The position numbers were made by a program, and so were the translations under genes. The notes beneath the pieces were generated by a model. The model made no database searches and was not told where the DNA came from. It saw only the letters and a list, made by a program, of their open reading frames with translations. Shown here one piece after another: positions 35,171 through 42,790 of a DNA stretch of 64,000 nt. This stretch comes from Bradyrhizobium xenonodulans. GTDB lineage: Bacteria; Pseudomonadota; Alphaproteobacteria; Rhizobiales; Xanthobacteraceae. Within the stretch, counting starts at the first letter, position 1. Every line of letters starts with the position of its first letter. The DNA lies in contig NZ_CP089391.1 in assembly GCF_027594865.1 (NCBI RefSeq), positions 4,990,501 through 5,054,500 of the forward strand, written 5' to 3'.

Positions 35171-35185
35171 TGGCACGGACCTTGC
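35171..35185 (+). promoter_or_regulatory. Sigma-54 (RpoN) promoter, -24/-12
   Basis: TGGCACGGACCTTGC matches TGGCAC-N5-TTGC exactly: GG at -24, GC at -12 and 10 bases between. It lies 39 bp before the ATG of the ABC ATPase gene, so the transcript would start near 35197. A short hairpin GGGAG/CTCCC occurs in the leader near 35196-35213. The match implies control by RpoN plus an activator such as NtrC; no activator site is identified. Confidence 0.8.
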
Positions 35186-35223
35186 GGAGAAGACGGGAGC
35201 ATCGCCCCTCCCGCGGACACGCC

Positions 35224-36210
35224 ATGGCCACTCCCGCCGCCCTCGAACTGGTCGCCGTCACCAAGCGCTACGACACGACGCTTGCGGTCGATAACGTCAA
35301 CCTGAAGATTCCCGCCGGCACCTATTGCTGCCTGCTCGGCCCGTCCGGCTGCGGCAAGACCTCGACCCTGCGCATGATCGCGGGCCATGAGGCGGTCAGC
35401 GCGGGCGACATCATCCTCGGCGCGCAGAACGTCACCGACCTCGAACCCGCCAAGCGCGGCACGGCGATGATGTTCCAGTCCTATGCGCTGTTTCCGCACC
35501 TGACCGTGCTCGACAACGTGGCGTTTGCCCTGAAAATGCGCGGTGTCGACCGCGCGAGCCGGCACAAGCGCGCCGGCGAGCTCCTGGAGCTGGTGGCGAT
35601 GAGCCAATATGCGGGCCGGCTGCCGGCGCAGCTCTCCGGCGGCCAGCAGCAGCGCGTTGCGCTTGCCCGCGCGCTGATCACCGAGCCGCAGATCCTCCTG
35701 CTCGACGAGCCGCTGTCTGCGCTCGATCCGTTCCTGCGGGTGAGGATGCGCGGCGAGTTGAAGCGCCTTCAGCGCGAGCTCGGCATCAGCTTCATCCAGG
35801 TCACCCACGGCCAGGAAGAGGCGATGGCGCTCGCCGACCACATCGTGGTGATGAATCACGGCAGGATCGAGCAGCAGGGCGCGGCCCGCGACATCTTCCA
35901 CCATCCCCGCACCGAATTCGTGGCGCGCTTCATCGGCGGCCACAACGTCCTCAACGACGCCGGCAAGCTCATCGCCGTGCGCGCCGATCAGCTCGGCATC
36001 GTGCCGTTCGCTGACGGCTTATTCGGCGCGCCGGCGCTTTTGACCCAGACCGAGTATCAGGGCTCCTACATCGCCGTCTCGCTCACGCTCGACGACGGCA
36101 CCGCCCTGTTCTCCCACCTCCCCGAGGCTGCCTTCGACGTCCACCCGTTCCGTCCGGGCGATCGCGTGCTGGCCACCTGGGATCCCGCCAAGGCGCAACG
36201 CCTGCAATAG
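35224..36210 (+). CDS. ABC transporter ATP-binding protein (PotA-like)
   Basis: 328 residues from ATG at 35224. Walker A GPSGCGKT, signature LSGGQQQRVALARAL, Walker B LLLDEPLSALDP and the switch His in QVTHGQEEAMALAD. A TOBE-type regulatory domain occupies about 240-328. It is of the spermidine/putrescine/iron import subgroup and energises the two permeases downstream. It is first in a five-gene operon behind the sigma-54 promoter. Confidence 0.92.
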   Translation: MATPAALELVAVTKRYDTTLAVDNVNLKIPAGTYCCLLGPSGCGKTSTLRMIAGHEAVSAGDIILGAQNVTDLEPAKRGTAMMFQSYALFPHLTVLDNVAFALKMRGVDRASRHKRAGELLELVAMSQYAGRLPAQLSGGQQQRVALARALITEPQILLLDEPLSALDPFLRVRMRGELKRLQRELGISFIQVTHGQEEAMALADHIVVMNHGRIEQQGAARDIFHHPRTEFVARFIGGHNVLNDAGKLIAVRADQLGIVPFADGLFGAPALLTQTEYQGSYIAVSLTLDDGTALFSHLPEAAFDVHPFRPGDRVLATWDPAKAQRLQ

Positions 36211-36252
36211 CGCCGATCGATCACTGGAATGCGCAACAGAGGAGTGACTGAT

Positions 36253-37542
36253 ATGACCGAGACCACCAGGACGAAGGGCGTCAGCCGCCGCACCCTGCTC
36301 AAGGGCACAGCGGGTCTCGCCGGCCTTGCCGCCGGCTCCGGCGCGATCACCGGCTTTCCCTATGTGAAGTCGGCCGACGCGAAGGTGCTGCGCTATCTCG
36401 GCACCGCCGTGAACGAGGGCGATGACATCTCCAAGCAGTGCCTGAAGGACACCGGCATCAAGATCGAATACATCACCGCGACCACCGACGACGTCACCAA
36501 GCGCGTGATGACCCAGCCGAACTCGTTCGACGTGCTGGACACCGAATATTTCTCGCTGAAGAAGCTGGTGCCGTCCGGCAACATCCTTGCCCTCGATGCC
36601 AGGAAGATCAAGGAATTCGACAACATCACGCCGGTCTTCACCAAGGGCCAGACGCCCGGCGGCAAGAAGATCGGCAACCAGGGCACCGCGCCCTGGAAGG
36701 TGCTCTATCTCGAAGGCAAGGACTCCAAGAAATTCGCGACGTCGGCAACCGAGTTCGTCACGCTGATCCCGACCGTCTACAACGCCGACACGCTCGGCAT
36801 CCGTCCCGACCTGATCAAGCGGCCGATCAGCTCGTGGTCCGAGCTGCTCAACCCTGAATTCAAGGGCAAGGCCTCGATCCTCAACATCCCCTCGATCGGC
36901 ATCATGGATGCCGCGATGGTCGTGGAAGCCACCGGCAAGTACAAATATGCCGACAAGGGCAACATGACCAAGGAAGAGATCGATCTCACCATGAAGGTGA
37001 TGACCGAGGCCAAGAAGGCCGGTCAGTTCCGCGCCTTCTGGAAGGATTTTAATGAGAGCGTGAACCTGATGGCCTCAGGCGAAACGGTGATCCAATCGAT
37101 GTGGTCGCCGGCGGTGACCAAGGTGCGCTCGATGGGCATCGCCTGCACCTTCCAGCCGCTCAAGGAAGGCTACCGCTCCTGGGCTTCGGGCTTCTGCGTC
37201 TCAAAGGGCGTGTCGGGTGCCAAGCTCGAATGGGCCTACGAGTTCGTCAACTGGTTCCTGTCCGGCTATGCCGGCGCCTATCTCAACCGCCAGGGCTACT
37301 ACTCCGCCGTGCTCTCCACCGCGAAGGCGCACATGGAGCCGTACGAGTGGGCTTACTGGATGGAAGGCAAGGCGGCCGAAAAGGACATCAAGGCGCCCGA
37401 CGGCTCGCTGCTCGAGAAGGCCGGCGCCGTGCGCGACGGCGGCTCCTATGAGGACCGCATGGGCGGCGTTGCCTGCTGGAACGCCGTGATGGACGAGAAC
37501 GACTACATGGTCCGCAAGTGGAACGAGTTCATCGCGGCGTAA
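36253..37542 (+). CDS. Extracellular solute-binding protein of the ABC importer, Tat-exported
   Basis: 429 residues from ATG at 36253 (AGAGGAG upstream). The N-terminus carries a Tat signal: VSRRTLLKGTAGLAGLAAGS, followed by cleavage near YVKSADAK. The mature protein is a PotD/PotF-like periplasmic binding fold (KVLRYLGTAVNEGDDI, FDVLDTEYFSLKKLV). Tat export is unusual among polyamine-binding proteins but common in this rhizobial subgroup. It captures the substrate in the periplasm. The ligand is unknown; the racemase at the end of the operon hints at an amino-acid-like or hydantoin-like compound rather than a simple polyamine. Confidence 0.9.
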   Translation: MTETTRTKGVSRRTLLKGTAGLAGLAAGSGAITGFPYVKSADAKVLRYLGTAVNEGDDISKQCLKDTGIKIEYITATTDDVTKRVMTQPNSFDVLDTEYFSLKKLVPSGNILALDARKIKEFDNITPVFTKGQTPGGKKIGNQGTAPWKVLYLEGKDSKKFATSATEFVTLIPTVYNADTLGIRPDLIKRPISSWSELLNPEFKGKASILNIPSIGIMDAAMVVEATGKYKYADKGNMTKEEIDLTMKVMTEAKKAGQFRAFWKDFNESVNLMASGETVIQSMWSPAVTKVRSMGIACTFQPLKEGYRSWASGFCVSKGVSGAKLEWAYEFVNWFLSGYAGAYLNRQGYYSAVLSTAKAHMEPYEWAYWMEGKAAEKDIKAPDGSLLEKAGAVRDGGSYEDRMGGVACWNAVMDENDYMVRKWNEFIAA

Positions 37543-37546
37543 TTTG

Positions 37547-38506
37547 ATGGATACGTCAGAGGACATCCTGCAACAGGCATCCCCGGGCTTGATCCCGGGG
37601 TCAGGCACAGCGCGCGCCGCGAAACCGACGCGCCTGTCGCCGTCCTTCATCTCCTGGCTTCAGGCCGGGCCGATGATGCTGGTGTTTCTCGCCTTCTTCC
37701 TGATCCCGCTGGTGTTCGTCGTCATCGTCTCGTTCTGGGATTACAACGAATACCAGCTACTGCCGGCCTTCTCGGGCCGAGGCTACACCGACACGTTCGA
37801 AGGCTGCATCGCGCAGCTTCCCGATCTCTGTACGATCGGGCGAACCTACGTGATGACGTTGAAGCTGTGCTTCATGGTCTGGGCGATCACGCTGTTCATC
37901 GGCTTCTGGGTCGCCTATTTCCTCGCCTTTCATGTGAAGTCCAAGACCTGGCAGATGGGACTGTCGCTGCTCTGCACGATCCCGTTCTGGACCTCCAACG
38001 TGATCCGCATGATCGCCTGGATTCCGCTGCTGGGTCGCAACGGCCTCGTCAATTCCGGCCTCGTCAAGACCGGACTGATCAACCATCCGCTGGAATGGCT
38101 GCTGTTCTCCGAATTCTCGGTGGTGCTGGCGCTGGTCCACCTCTTCACCTTCTTCATGGTGGTGCCGATCTTCAACTCGATGGTGCGCATCGACAAGTCG
38201 CTGATCGAGGCGGCCTATGATGCCGGCGCGACCGGCTTCCAGACGCTGGTCAACGTCATCATTCCGCTGGCAAAACCCGGCATCGTGATCGGCTCGATCT
38301 TCGTCATCACCATCGTGATGGGCGACTTCATCACCATCGGCGTGATGGGCGGCCAGCAGATTGCCGCTGCCGGCAAGATCATCGAGACGCGGGTGAACGC
38401 GCTGCAATTCCCGGCAGCCGCGGCCAACGCCGTGATCCTGCTCGCCATCACCTTCCTGATCATCACCATGATGTCGCGCATCGTCGACATCAAGAAGGAG
38501 CTCTAG
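37547..38506 (+). CDS. ABC transporter permease (PotB-like)
   Basis: 319 residues from ATG at 37547. Six or so membrane helices, from MMLVFLAFFLIPLVFVVIVS near residue 45. The EAA loop lies in ALIEAAYDAGATGFQTLVNV-type sequence (residues IEAAYDAGATGFQTLVNVII). It starts 4 bp after the stop of the binding-protein gene. The cytoplasmic N-terminus (about residues 10-25) is encoded by a 20-bp palindromic repeat at 37581-37600, an in-frame insertion compared with what a PotB-like N-terminus needs. Confidence 0.9.
   Translation: MDTSEDILQQASPGLIPGSGTARAAKPTRLSPSFISWLQAGPMMLVFLAFFLIPLVFVVIVSFWDYNEYQLLPAFSGRGYTDTFEGCIAQLPDLCTIGRTYVMTLKLCFMVWAITLFIGFWVAYFLAFHVKSKTWQMGLSLLCTIPFWTSNVIRMIAWIPLLGRNGLVNSGLVKTGLINHPLEWLLFSEFSVVLALVHLFTFFMVVPIFNSMVRIDKSLIEAAYDAGATGFQTLVNVIIPLAKPGIVIGSIFVITIVMGDFITIGVMGGQQIAAAGKIIETRVNALQFPAAAANAVILLAITFLIITMMSRIVDIKKEL
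37581..37600. repeat. Palindromic repeat inside the permease gene
   Basis: CCCCGGG-CTTGAT-CCCGGGG, 7-bp perfect arms. Elements of this GATCCCGGGG type occur as intergenic palindromes in alphaproteobacteria. Here it is read in frame as SPGLIPGS near the permease N-terminus. Confidence 0.65.
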
Positions 38507-38509
38507 AGC

Positions 38510-39388
38510 ATGACGGAAGGACGCCCGCGCTCTTTCTACGTGCTCGCGATCTTCTTCGCGGCCTATGTGCTGTTCCTCTACGGTCCGATGATCGCGATCT
38601 ACGTGCTGTCGTTCCAGGGGCCGCAGGGCGGCCTCACCTTCCCGATGAACGGCGTGTCGACCTTCTGGATCGCAAAACTGTTCCAGGGCACCGGCATCGT
38701 CGATCTCGGTGCGGCCTTTCGCCGTTCGCTGCTGCTCGGCGTGATCGTGATGATCGTCACCGTCGTGCTGTCCGTCGCCGCCGGCATGGCGTTCCGCCGC
38801 AAGTTCAAGGCGCAGAGCATTTTGTTCTACTCGGCGATCGCGAGCCTCATCGTGCCCTCGATCATCACCTCGCTCGGCATCTCGCTGGAATTCCGCATCA
38901 TCGACGATCTGATCAAGGCGCATTGGAACGAGAACTTCGAGACCTCGATGGGCCTGCTCACTTCCGGCTTGGGCGCGCATCTGACCTGGACGTTGCCGTT
39001 CGGCCTGCTCATCATGTTCGCGATCTTCAACCGCTTCGACCCGCGCCTCGAGGAAGCCGCGCGCGATCTCGGCGCGACGCCGTGGCAGACATTCTACCAT
39101 GTCGTGCTGCCGATCATCCTGCCCTCGGTGATCGGCATCGGCCTGTTCGGCTTTACGCTGTCCTGGGACGAGCTCGCGCGCTCCAGCCAGGCGATCGGAG
39201 CTGTGAACACGCTGCCGCTCGATCTCCAGGGCCTCACCACCACCGTGACGAACCCCGACATCTATGCGCTCGGCACCGTGATATCGGCCGTCTCGTTCAC
39301 GGTGATCACGCTTGCGCTCGGCACCATCCACGTGCTCAACAAGCGGCAGGCGGCCAAGGGCTCGGACGCCGGCCAAGGACTCGTCTAA
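38510..39388 (+). CDS. ABC transporter permease (PotC-like)
   Basis: 292 residues. The N-terminal TM1 is SFYVLAIFFAAYVLFLYGPM; the EAA loop lies in LEEAARDLGATPWQTFYHVV (EAA---G---------I-LP). It forms a heterodimer with the upstream permease. ATG at 38510 follows the previous stop by 3 bp (GAGCTCTAGAGC precedes it). Confidence 0.91.
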   Translation: MTEGRPRSFYVLAIFFAAYVLFLYGPMIAIYVLSFQGPQGGLTFPMNGVSTFWIAKLFQGTGIVDLGAAFRRSLLLGVIVMIVTVVLSVAAGMAFRRKFKAQSILFYSAIASLIVPSIITSLGISLEFRIIDDLIKAHWNENFETSMGLLTSGLGAHLTWTLPFGLLIMFAIFNRFDPRLEEAARDLGATPWQTFYHVVLPIILPSVIGIGLFGFTLSWDELARSSQAIGAVNTLPLDLQGLTTTVTNPDIYALGTVISAVSFTVITLALGTIHVLNKRQAAKGSDAGQGLV

Positions 39389-39426
39389 CAAGGCGCTTGT
39401 CTGACAAAAGGACTCGTCTGATCGCG

Positions 39427-40158
39427 ATGCGGCTGCACGTCGTCAATCCCAACACAACGGCGTCGATGACGGCGAAGATCGCCGCCGCCGCGCGCAGCGT
39501 CGCCCTGCCCGGCACCTTGATCGACGCGCGCCAACCCACGATGGGCCCGGTCTCGATCGAGGGATTCTACGACGAAGCCTTTGCCGTCCCCGGCATGCTC
39601 GGCTGCATCCGCGAGGCCGATCGCGACGGCGCGGATGCCCACATCATCGCCTGCTTCGACGATACCGGCCTGGATGCGGCTCGCGCCGCGGCGAAAGCGC
39701 CGGTGATCGGCATCGGTGAAGCCGGCTTCCACATCGCGAGCCTGATCGCCGCGCGCTTTGCCGTGGTGACGACGCTCGGTGTCTCCATCGTGCCGATCGA
39801 ACACAATCTGCGGAAATACGGCCTTGCAGATCGCTGCGCCCGCGTCCGTGCCGCCGAGGTGCCGGTGCTCGCGCTCGAGGAGCGCAATGCCGACGCGCTT
39901 GGAAAAATCTCCGCGGAGATCACGGCCGCGATCCGCGACGACCGGGCCGAGGCCATCGTGCTCGGCTGCGCCGGCATGGCCGATCTCGCGGCAGAACTCG
40001 CCACCACGCACGGCCTGCCCGTGGTCGACGGCGTCGCCGCGGCGGTCACGCTGGCCGAATCCGTGGTGAGGTTGGGGCTGACGACGTCCCGGCTCGGGCC
40101 CTACGCGGCACCGCGATCCAAGACCTATTCCGGGCCGTTTTCGCCGTTCCAGCCCTAA
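39427..40158 (+). CDS. Aspartate/glutamate or hydantoin racemase-like protein
   Basis: 243 residues from ATG at 39427. It begins MRLHVVNPNTTASMTAKIAA, the family opening. The two catalytic-type Cys lie in HIIACFDDTGLDAAR and IVLGCAGMADLA, about 110 residues apart, as in cofactor-independent two-base racemases (Asp/Glu, hydantoin, allantoin). The active site lies between two alpha/beta lobes. It is last in the sigma-54 ABC operon, 38 bp after the permease, suggesting that the importer's substrate is a D/L amino acid, hydantoin or ureide. The specific substrate cannot be told. The longer frame from 38923 overlaps the permease and is rejected. Confidence 0.87.
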   Translation: MRLHVVNPNTTASMTAKIAAAARSVALPGTLIDARQPTMGPVSIEGFYDEAFAVPGMLGCIREADRDGADAHIIACFDDTGLDAARAAAKAPVIGIGEAGFHIASLIAARFAVVTTLGVSIVPIEHNLRKYGLADRCARVRAAEVPVLALEERNADALGKISAEITAAIRDDRAEAIVLGCAGMADLAAELATTHGLPVVDGVAAAVTLAESVVRLGLTTSRLGPYAAPRSKTYSGPFSPFQP

Positions 40159-40214
40159 GTCTGATCGGGCCGTCCGTCCCCGTTTTCGAGGACTGCCGGC
40201 GATCGACGTCTGCC

Positions 40215-41486
40215 CTACTCGGTTTGCTCGACCGCAGCCGGCATCTTCGCGACCGACATCAGGGAACGAGCGACCTGATTGAGCAACTGATCCGCGTTTT
40301 CCTCTTCCGCCAGCGACTTCGACAACAGGCCGACGATGGCGCTGTGACGTAGCTGTTGGGCTAGGTTGCGCGCCGTGCTGTAACCGGCAATCTCGTAGTG
40401 CTCCACGCGTTGCGCCGCGCCGATCAACGCGAGGTCGGCAGCAGCATCTTCCTTCTTTTCGCCCTCGTCGATGATTTCCTGGCCTTCCTCGACCAGCCCC
40501 ATCATCCCCTTGCAGGGCTTGGCCCGGGCGGATTTGCCGAGCAGCTCGAAGCATTCGTTGATGCGCTCGATCTGGGTCTCGGTTTCGCCAAGGTGCAGCT
40601 CGAAGAGCTCGCGCAACTGGTCAAAGCGGGCCGCTTCCGCCATTTTTGGAAGCGCCTTGGTCAATTGTTTCTCGGCGTGCAGGATATCGCGGAGCTCGTC
40701 GAGCAACAGATCGCCGAGACCCGCCTCGTCTGCCGGCGGCGAGCTTTCAGTGACAATGGCCGTTGCCGGACCGGGCTCTCCAGCCTGAATGGCGGGCGAA
40801 TCCGTGAAGACCCAGTCGCCGCCTTCGTTCCAGGGGCCGCGGGTGTCGATCTCACCGTGATCACCGGCGCCGGTGGAGTCGTTGAAGAACTGATCGACGA
40901 GACCCGGCGTCGGCGCGATGCGGCCGATGCTGAAAGCCGGCTTGCCCATGCTCTCCAGCGCGAGCGAGAACGCCTTCATATGGGTGATCTCGCGCGTCAT
41001 CAGGAATTGCAGCGCATCCCTGGTGCCGGCGTCATCGCAAAAATTGATCAGCCGTTCGTAGACGATCTTGGCGCGCGCTTCCGCCGCGATGTTGCTGCGC
41101 AGGTCGACGTCCAGCTCGCCGGTGATCTTCAGATAGTCGGCGGTCCAGGCATTTCCTTGCGAATTGAACAGACTGACGCCGCCGCCGCCAGCGATCGCAA
41201 TCAGCGGATCGGCCTCGGCGGCCTGCCGGTCGAACTTCGAAGGCTTGAGATGCATGCGTGCCAGGGTGCCAACGATCTCCAGATGACTGAGCTCTTCGGT
41301 ACCGATGTCCATCAACAGGTCCTTGCGATCCGGGTCTTCGCAATTGAGGCCCTGAATCGAATACTGCATGGCCGCTGCCAGTTCGCCGTTGGCGCCACCG
41401 AACTGCTCGAGCAGCATGTTGCCGAACTGCGGATCCGGCTCATCGACGCGAACGGTGAACATCAGTTTCTTGACGTGGTGATACAT
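40215..41486 (-). CDS. Manganese catalase fused to a YciE/DUF892 ferritin-like domain
   Basis: 423 residues from ATG at 41486 (MYHHVKKLMFTVRV, the usual Mn-catalase opening). Residues 1-210 carry the dimanganese ligands: E35 (NGELAAAMQY), E65 and H68 (TEELSHLE), E136 (AAEARAK), and E166/H169 (REITHMKAF). Residues about 257-423 form a second four-helix ferritin-like domain of the YciE/DUF892 type (GLGDLLLDELRDILHAEKQL, ELHLGETETQIERI). Mn catalases are normally stand-alone; the fusion joins peroxide removal to a stress-induced ferritin-like module. It is probably cytoplasmic. An EcfG-like promoter lies at 41524-41548. It is convergent with the racemase gene. Confidence 0.88.
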   Translation of the reverse strand: MYHHVKKLMFTVRVDEPDPQFGNMLLEQFGGANGELAAAMQYSIQGLNCEDPDRKDLLMDIGTEELSHLEIVGTLARMHLKPSKFDRQAAEADPLIAIAGGGGVSLFNSQGNAWTADYLKITGELDVDLRSNIAAEARAKIVYERLINFCDDAGTRDALQFLMTREITHMKAFSLALESMGKPAFSIGRIAPTPGLVDQFFNDSTGAGDHGEIDTRGPWNEGGDWVFTDSPAIQAGEPGPATAIVTESSPPADEAGLGDLLLDELRDILHAEKQLTKALPKMAEAARFDQLRELFELHLGETETQIERINECFELLGKSARAKPCKGMMGLVEEGQEIIDEGEKKEDAAADLALIGAAQRVEHYEIAGYSTARNLAQQLRHSAIVGLLSKSLAEEENADQLLNQVARSLMSVAKMPAAVEQTE

Positions 41487-41523
41487 GTGAAAGTGCCCTG
41501 GGCTGGAAGGAAGATGAATTCCG

Positions 41524-41548
41524 AACAAGCCGGCGTTGCGCTGGTTCC
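41524..41548 (-). promoter_or_regulatory. EcfG-like promoter of the Mn catalase fusion gene
   Basis: On the minus strand: GGAAC (41548-41544), 16 bases, TGTT (41527-41524). The general-stress sigma factor EcfG of alphaproteobacteria recognises GGAAC-N16/17-CGTT; three of the four -10 bases match. The -10 lies about 38 bp before the ATG. Confidence 0.55.
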
Positions 41549-41631
41549 TATCGTTGTTGCGTGCCGCGGCGTAGAGACAACGAGGCGGCAAAGTCCTACT
41601 GCCGATGCGTCGTGAATTGCGACGCCTTATA

Positions 41632-41656
41632 GGAACGATTGACCCTCAACACGCTT
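41632..41656 (+). promoter_or_regulatory. EcfG-like promoter before the small membrane-protein gene
   Basis: GGAAC (41632-41636), 16 bases, GCTT (41653-41656), about 31 bp before the ATG at 41688. The -10 matches CGTT at two positions only, but the same GCTT appears before the gene at 43687. Confidence 0.4.
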
Positions 41657-41687
41657 GGCGTGCTGCGACCTGCAGGAGGACGATCAG

Positions 41688-41888
41688 ATGGACAGCGAAG
41701 ACGTCTTGGGAAAAGTGAAGGACGTGTCGGAGAGCGTGCGCGAGACCGCACACAGCGTGCGACGGAATCTTGAAGAGGGACGGCCGTCAGGCCAGACGCT
41801 CGCCTTTCTGCGCGACGTGGCTCGCGAAGCCCCGCTCCCGTCGCTCGTCGTAGCCTTCATGCTCGGCGTCCTGCTGGCTCGCCGCTAG
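41688..41888 (+). CDS. Small membrane protein, ElaB/YqjD-like (66 aa)
   Basis: From ATG at 41688 with AGGAGGA upstream. An N-terminal helical, charged part (MDSEDVLGKVKDVSESVRET, AHSVRRNLEEGR) is followed by one C-terminal transmembrane helix (PSLVVAFMLGVLLARR). The layout resembles ElaB/YqjD, small stress-induced membrane proteins that bind ribosomes or membranes. It lies beside the Mn-catalase fusion gene, divergent from it, with an EcfG-like promoter upstream. Confidence 0.82.
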   Translation: MDSEDVLGKVKDVSESVRETAHSVRRNLEEGRPSGQTLAFLRDVAREAPLPSLVVAFMLGVLLARR

Positions 41889-42103
41889 CGCTGCCGCCGT
41901 ACCCTGATACCCGACCACTGCTTTCTCTGCGCTTATCCCGAACAGAGAAGCTTTCGGGATTGGGACAATTACGTTTTTCGGCTCGCGGCCTCTTTTTGGT
42001 CCCAATTGTTGCCGAACAGTAACACTTTCGGGACATCCCGGCTGCCGCATCCGGCCTGCCGGTCTTCGCCACTCACCAAGTTTCAATTTGGGCTTTGTCA
42101 GCG

Positions 42104-42598
42104 ATGATCGATCTCGCACAGGACTCGCCGTCCACCCCCCTGCTTCGCCTTGGCGCCCAGCCGATTGCGCTGACCGCCGCCGCTCTGCTCCTGCTGATCG
42201 CGGGCGTGACCTCGATCGCGATCTGGCGTGCCTATACCGGCGCGGCCCCCGAGACCGACCGGGTGGTGGCGTCGCGGCAGCTCCAGGCCCGCACGGCCCA
42301 GGCGTCCGAACAGCTGGTCGAGAAGACCAAGGGGCTGGAAGCGACCCAGCAGGAATCGATCGACCAGCTCCAGGTCGTCCAGGACCAGCTCCAGACGATG
42401 AAGCGGCTGATGGCGGTTCAGCAGGCCGACACCAAGCGCCTGTCCGAGCAGGTCGCGTCGCTGAACGAGTCCATCGACGGCTTGCGGCAGTCCTTTGCCA
42501 GCGCCCGGGCCACGGAGGCCGAGCCCGCCTCGGTTACCCGCGGGAAACCGGCGCGGCACCGCGTCCATGCCAGCGCACGCAAGCGTTCGCGCGGCTGA
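42104..42598 (+). CDS. Membrane-anchored coiled-coil protein (164 aa)
   Basis: One hydrophobic helix at about residues 20-40 (LTAAALLLLIAGVTSIAIWR) is followed by a long periplasmic coiled coil (about 60-135: SRQLQARTAQASEQLVEKTK, LQVVQDQLQTMKRLMAVQQA). The tail is basic (RHRVHASARKRSRG). No domain or function is recognised. ATG at 42104 is used; an in-frame TTG at 42095 is an alternative, and neither has a strong ribosome binding site. A terminator follows about 120 bp downstream. Confidence 0.72.
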   Translation: MIDLAQDSPSTPLLRLGAQPIALTAAALLLLIAGVTSIAIWRAYTGAAPETDRVVASRQLQARTAQASEQLVEKTKGLEATQQESIDQLQVVQDQLQTMKRLMAVQQADTKRLSEQVASLNESIDGLRQSFASARATEAEPASVTRGKPARHRVHASARKRSRG

Positions 42599-42720
42599 GC
42601 GGATCACGACGCCGCGACTAATTTTTTCGACTTGTGAACTGGATCACATTCACCGGTGTGATTCCGCGCGATGCTCGCCGTCACCGGATGGCGTGAGCCG
42701 ATTTCAATGTCCGGGGCTGG

Positions 42721-42762
42721 CAAGGTCGTTGACGGTATATTGCGTCAACGGCCTTGTTTTTT
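42721..42762 (+). terminator. Rho-independent terminator
   Basis: A stem CAAGGTCGTTGACG / CGTCAACGGCCTTG (13 pairs plus one G-T) around an AT-rich loop is followed by six T residues. It terminates the coiled-coil gene. The reverse orientation has no T-tract. Confidence 0.88.
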
Positions 42763-42790
42763 AAGTGGGCCAGGCGGCGCGTCAAAGACG

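Noticed and set aside
38923..39426. Upstream part of the 411-aa racemase frame
   Set aside because: It lies inside the second permease gene in another frame; the racemase starts at 39427.
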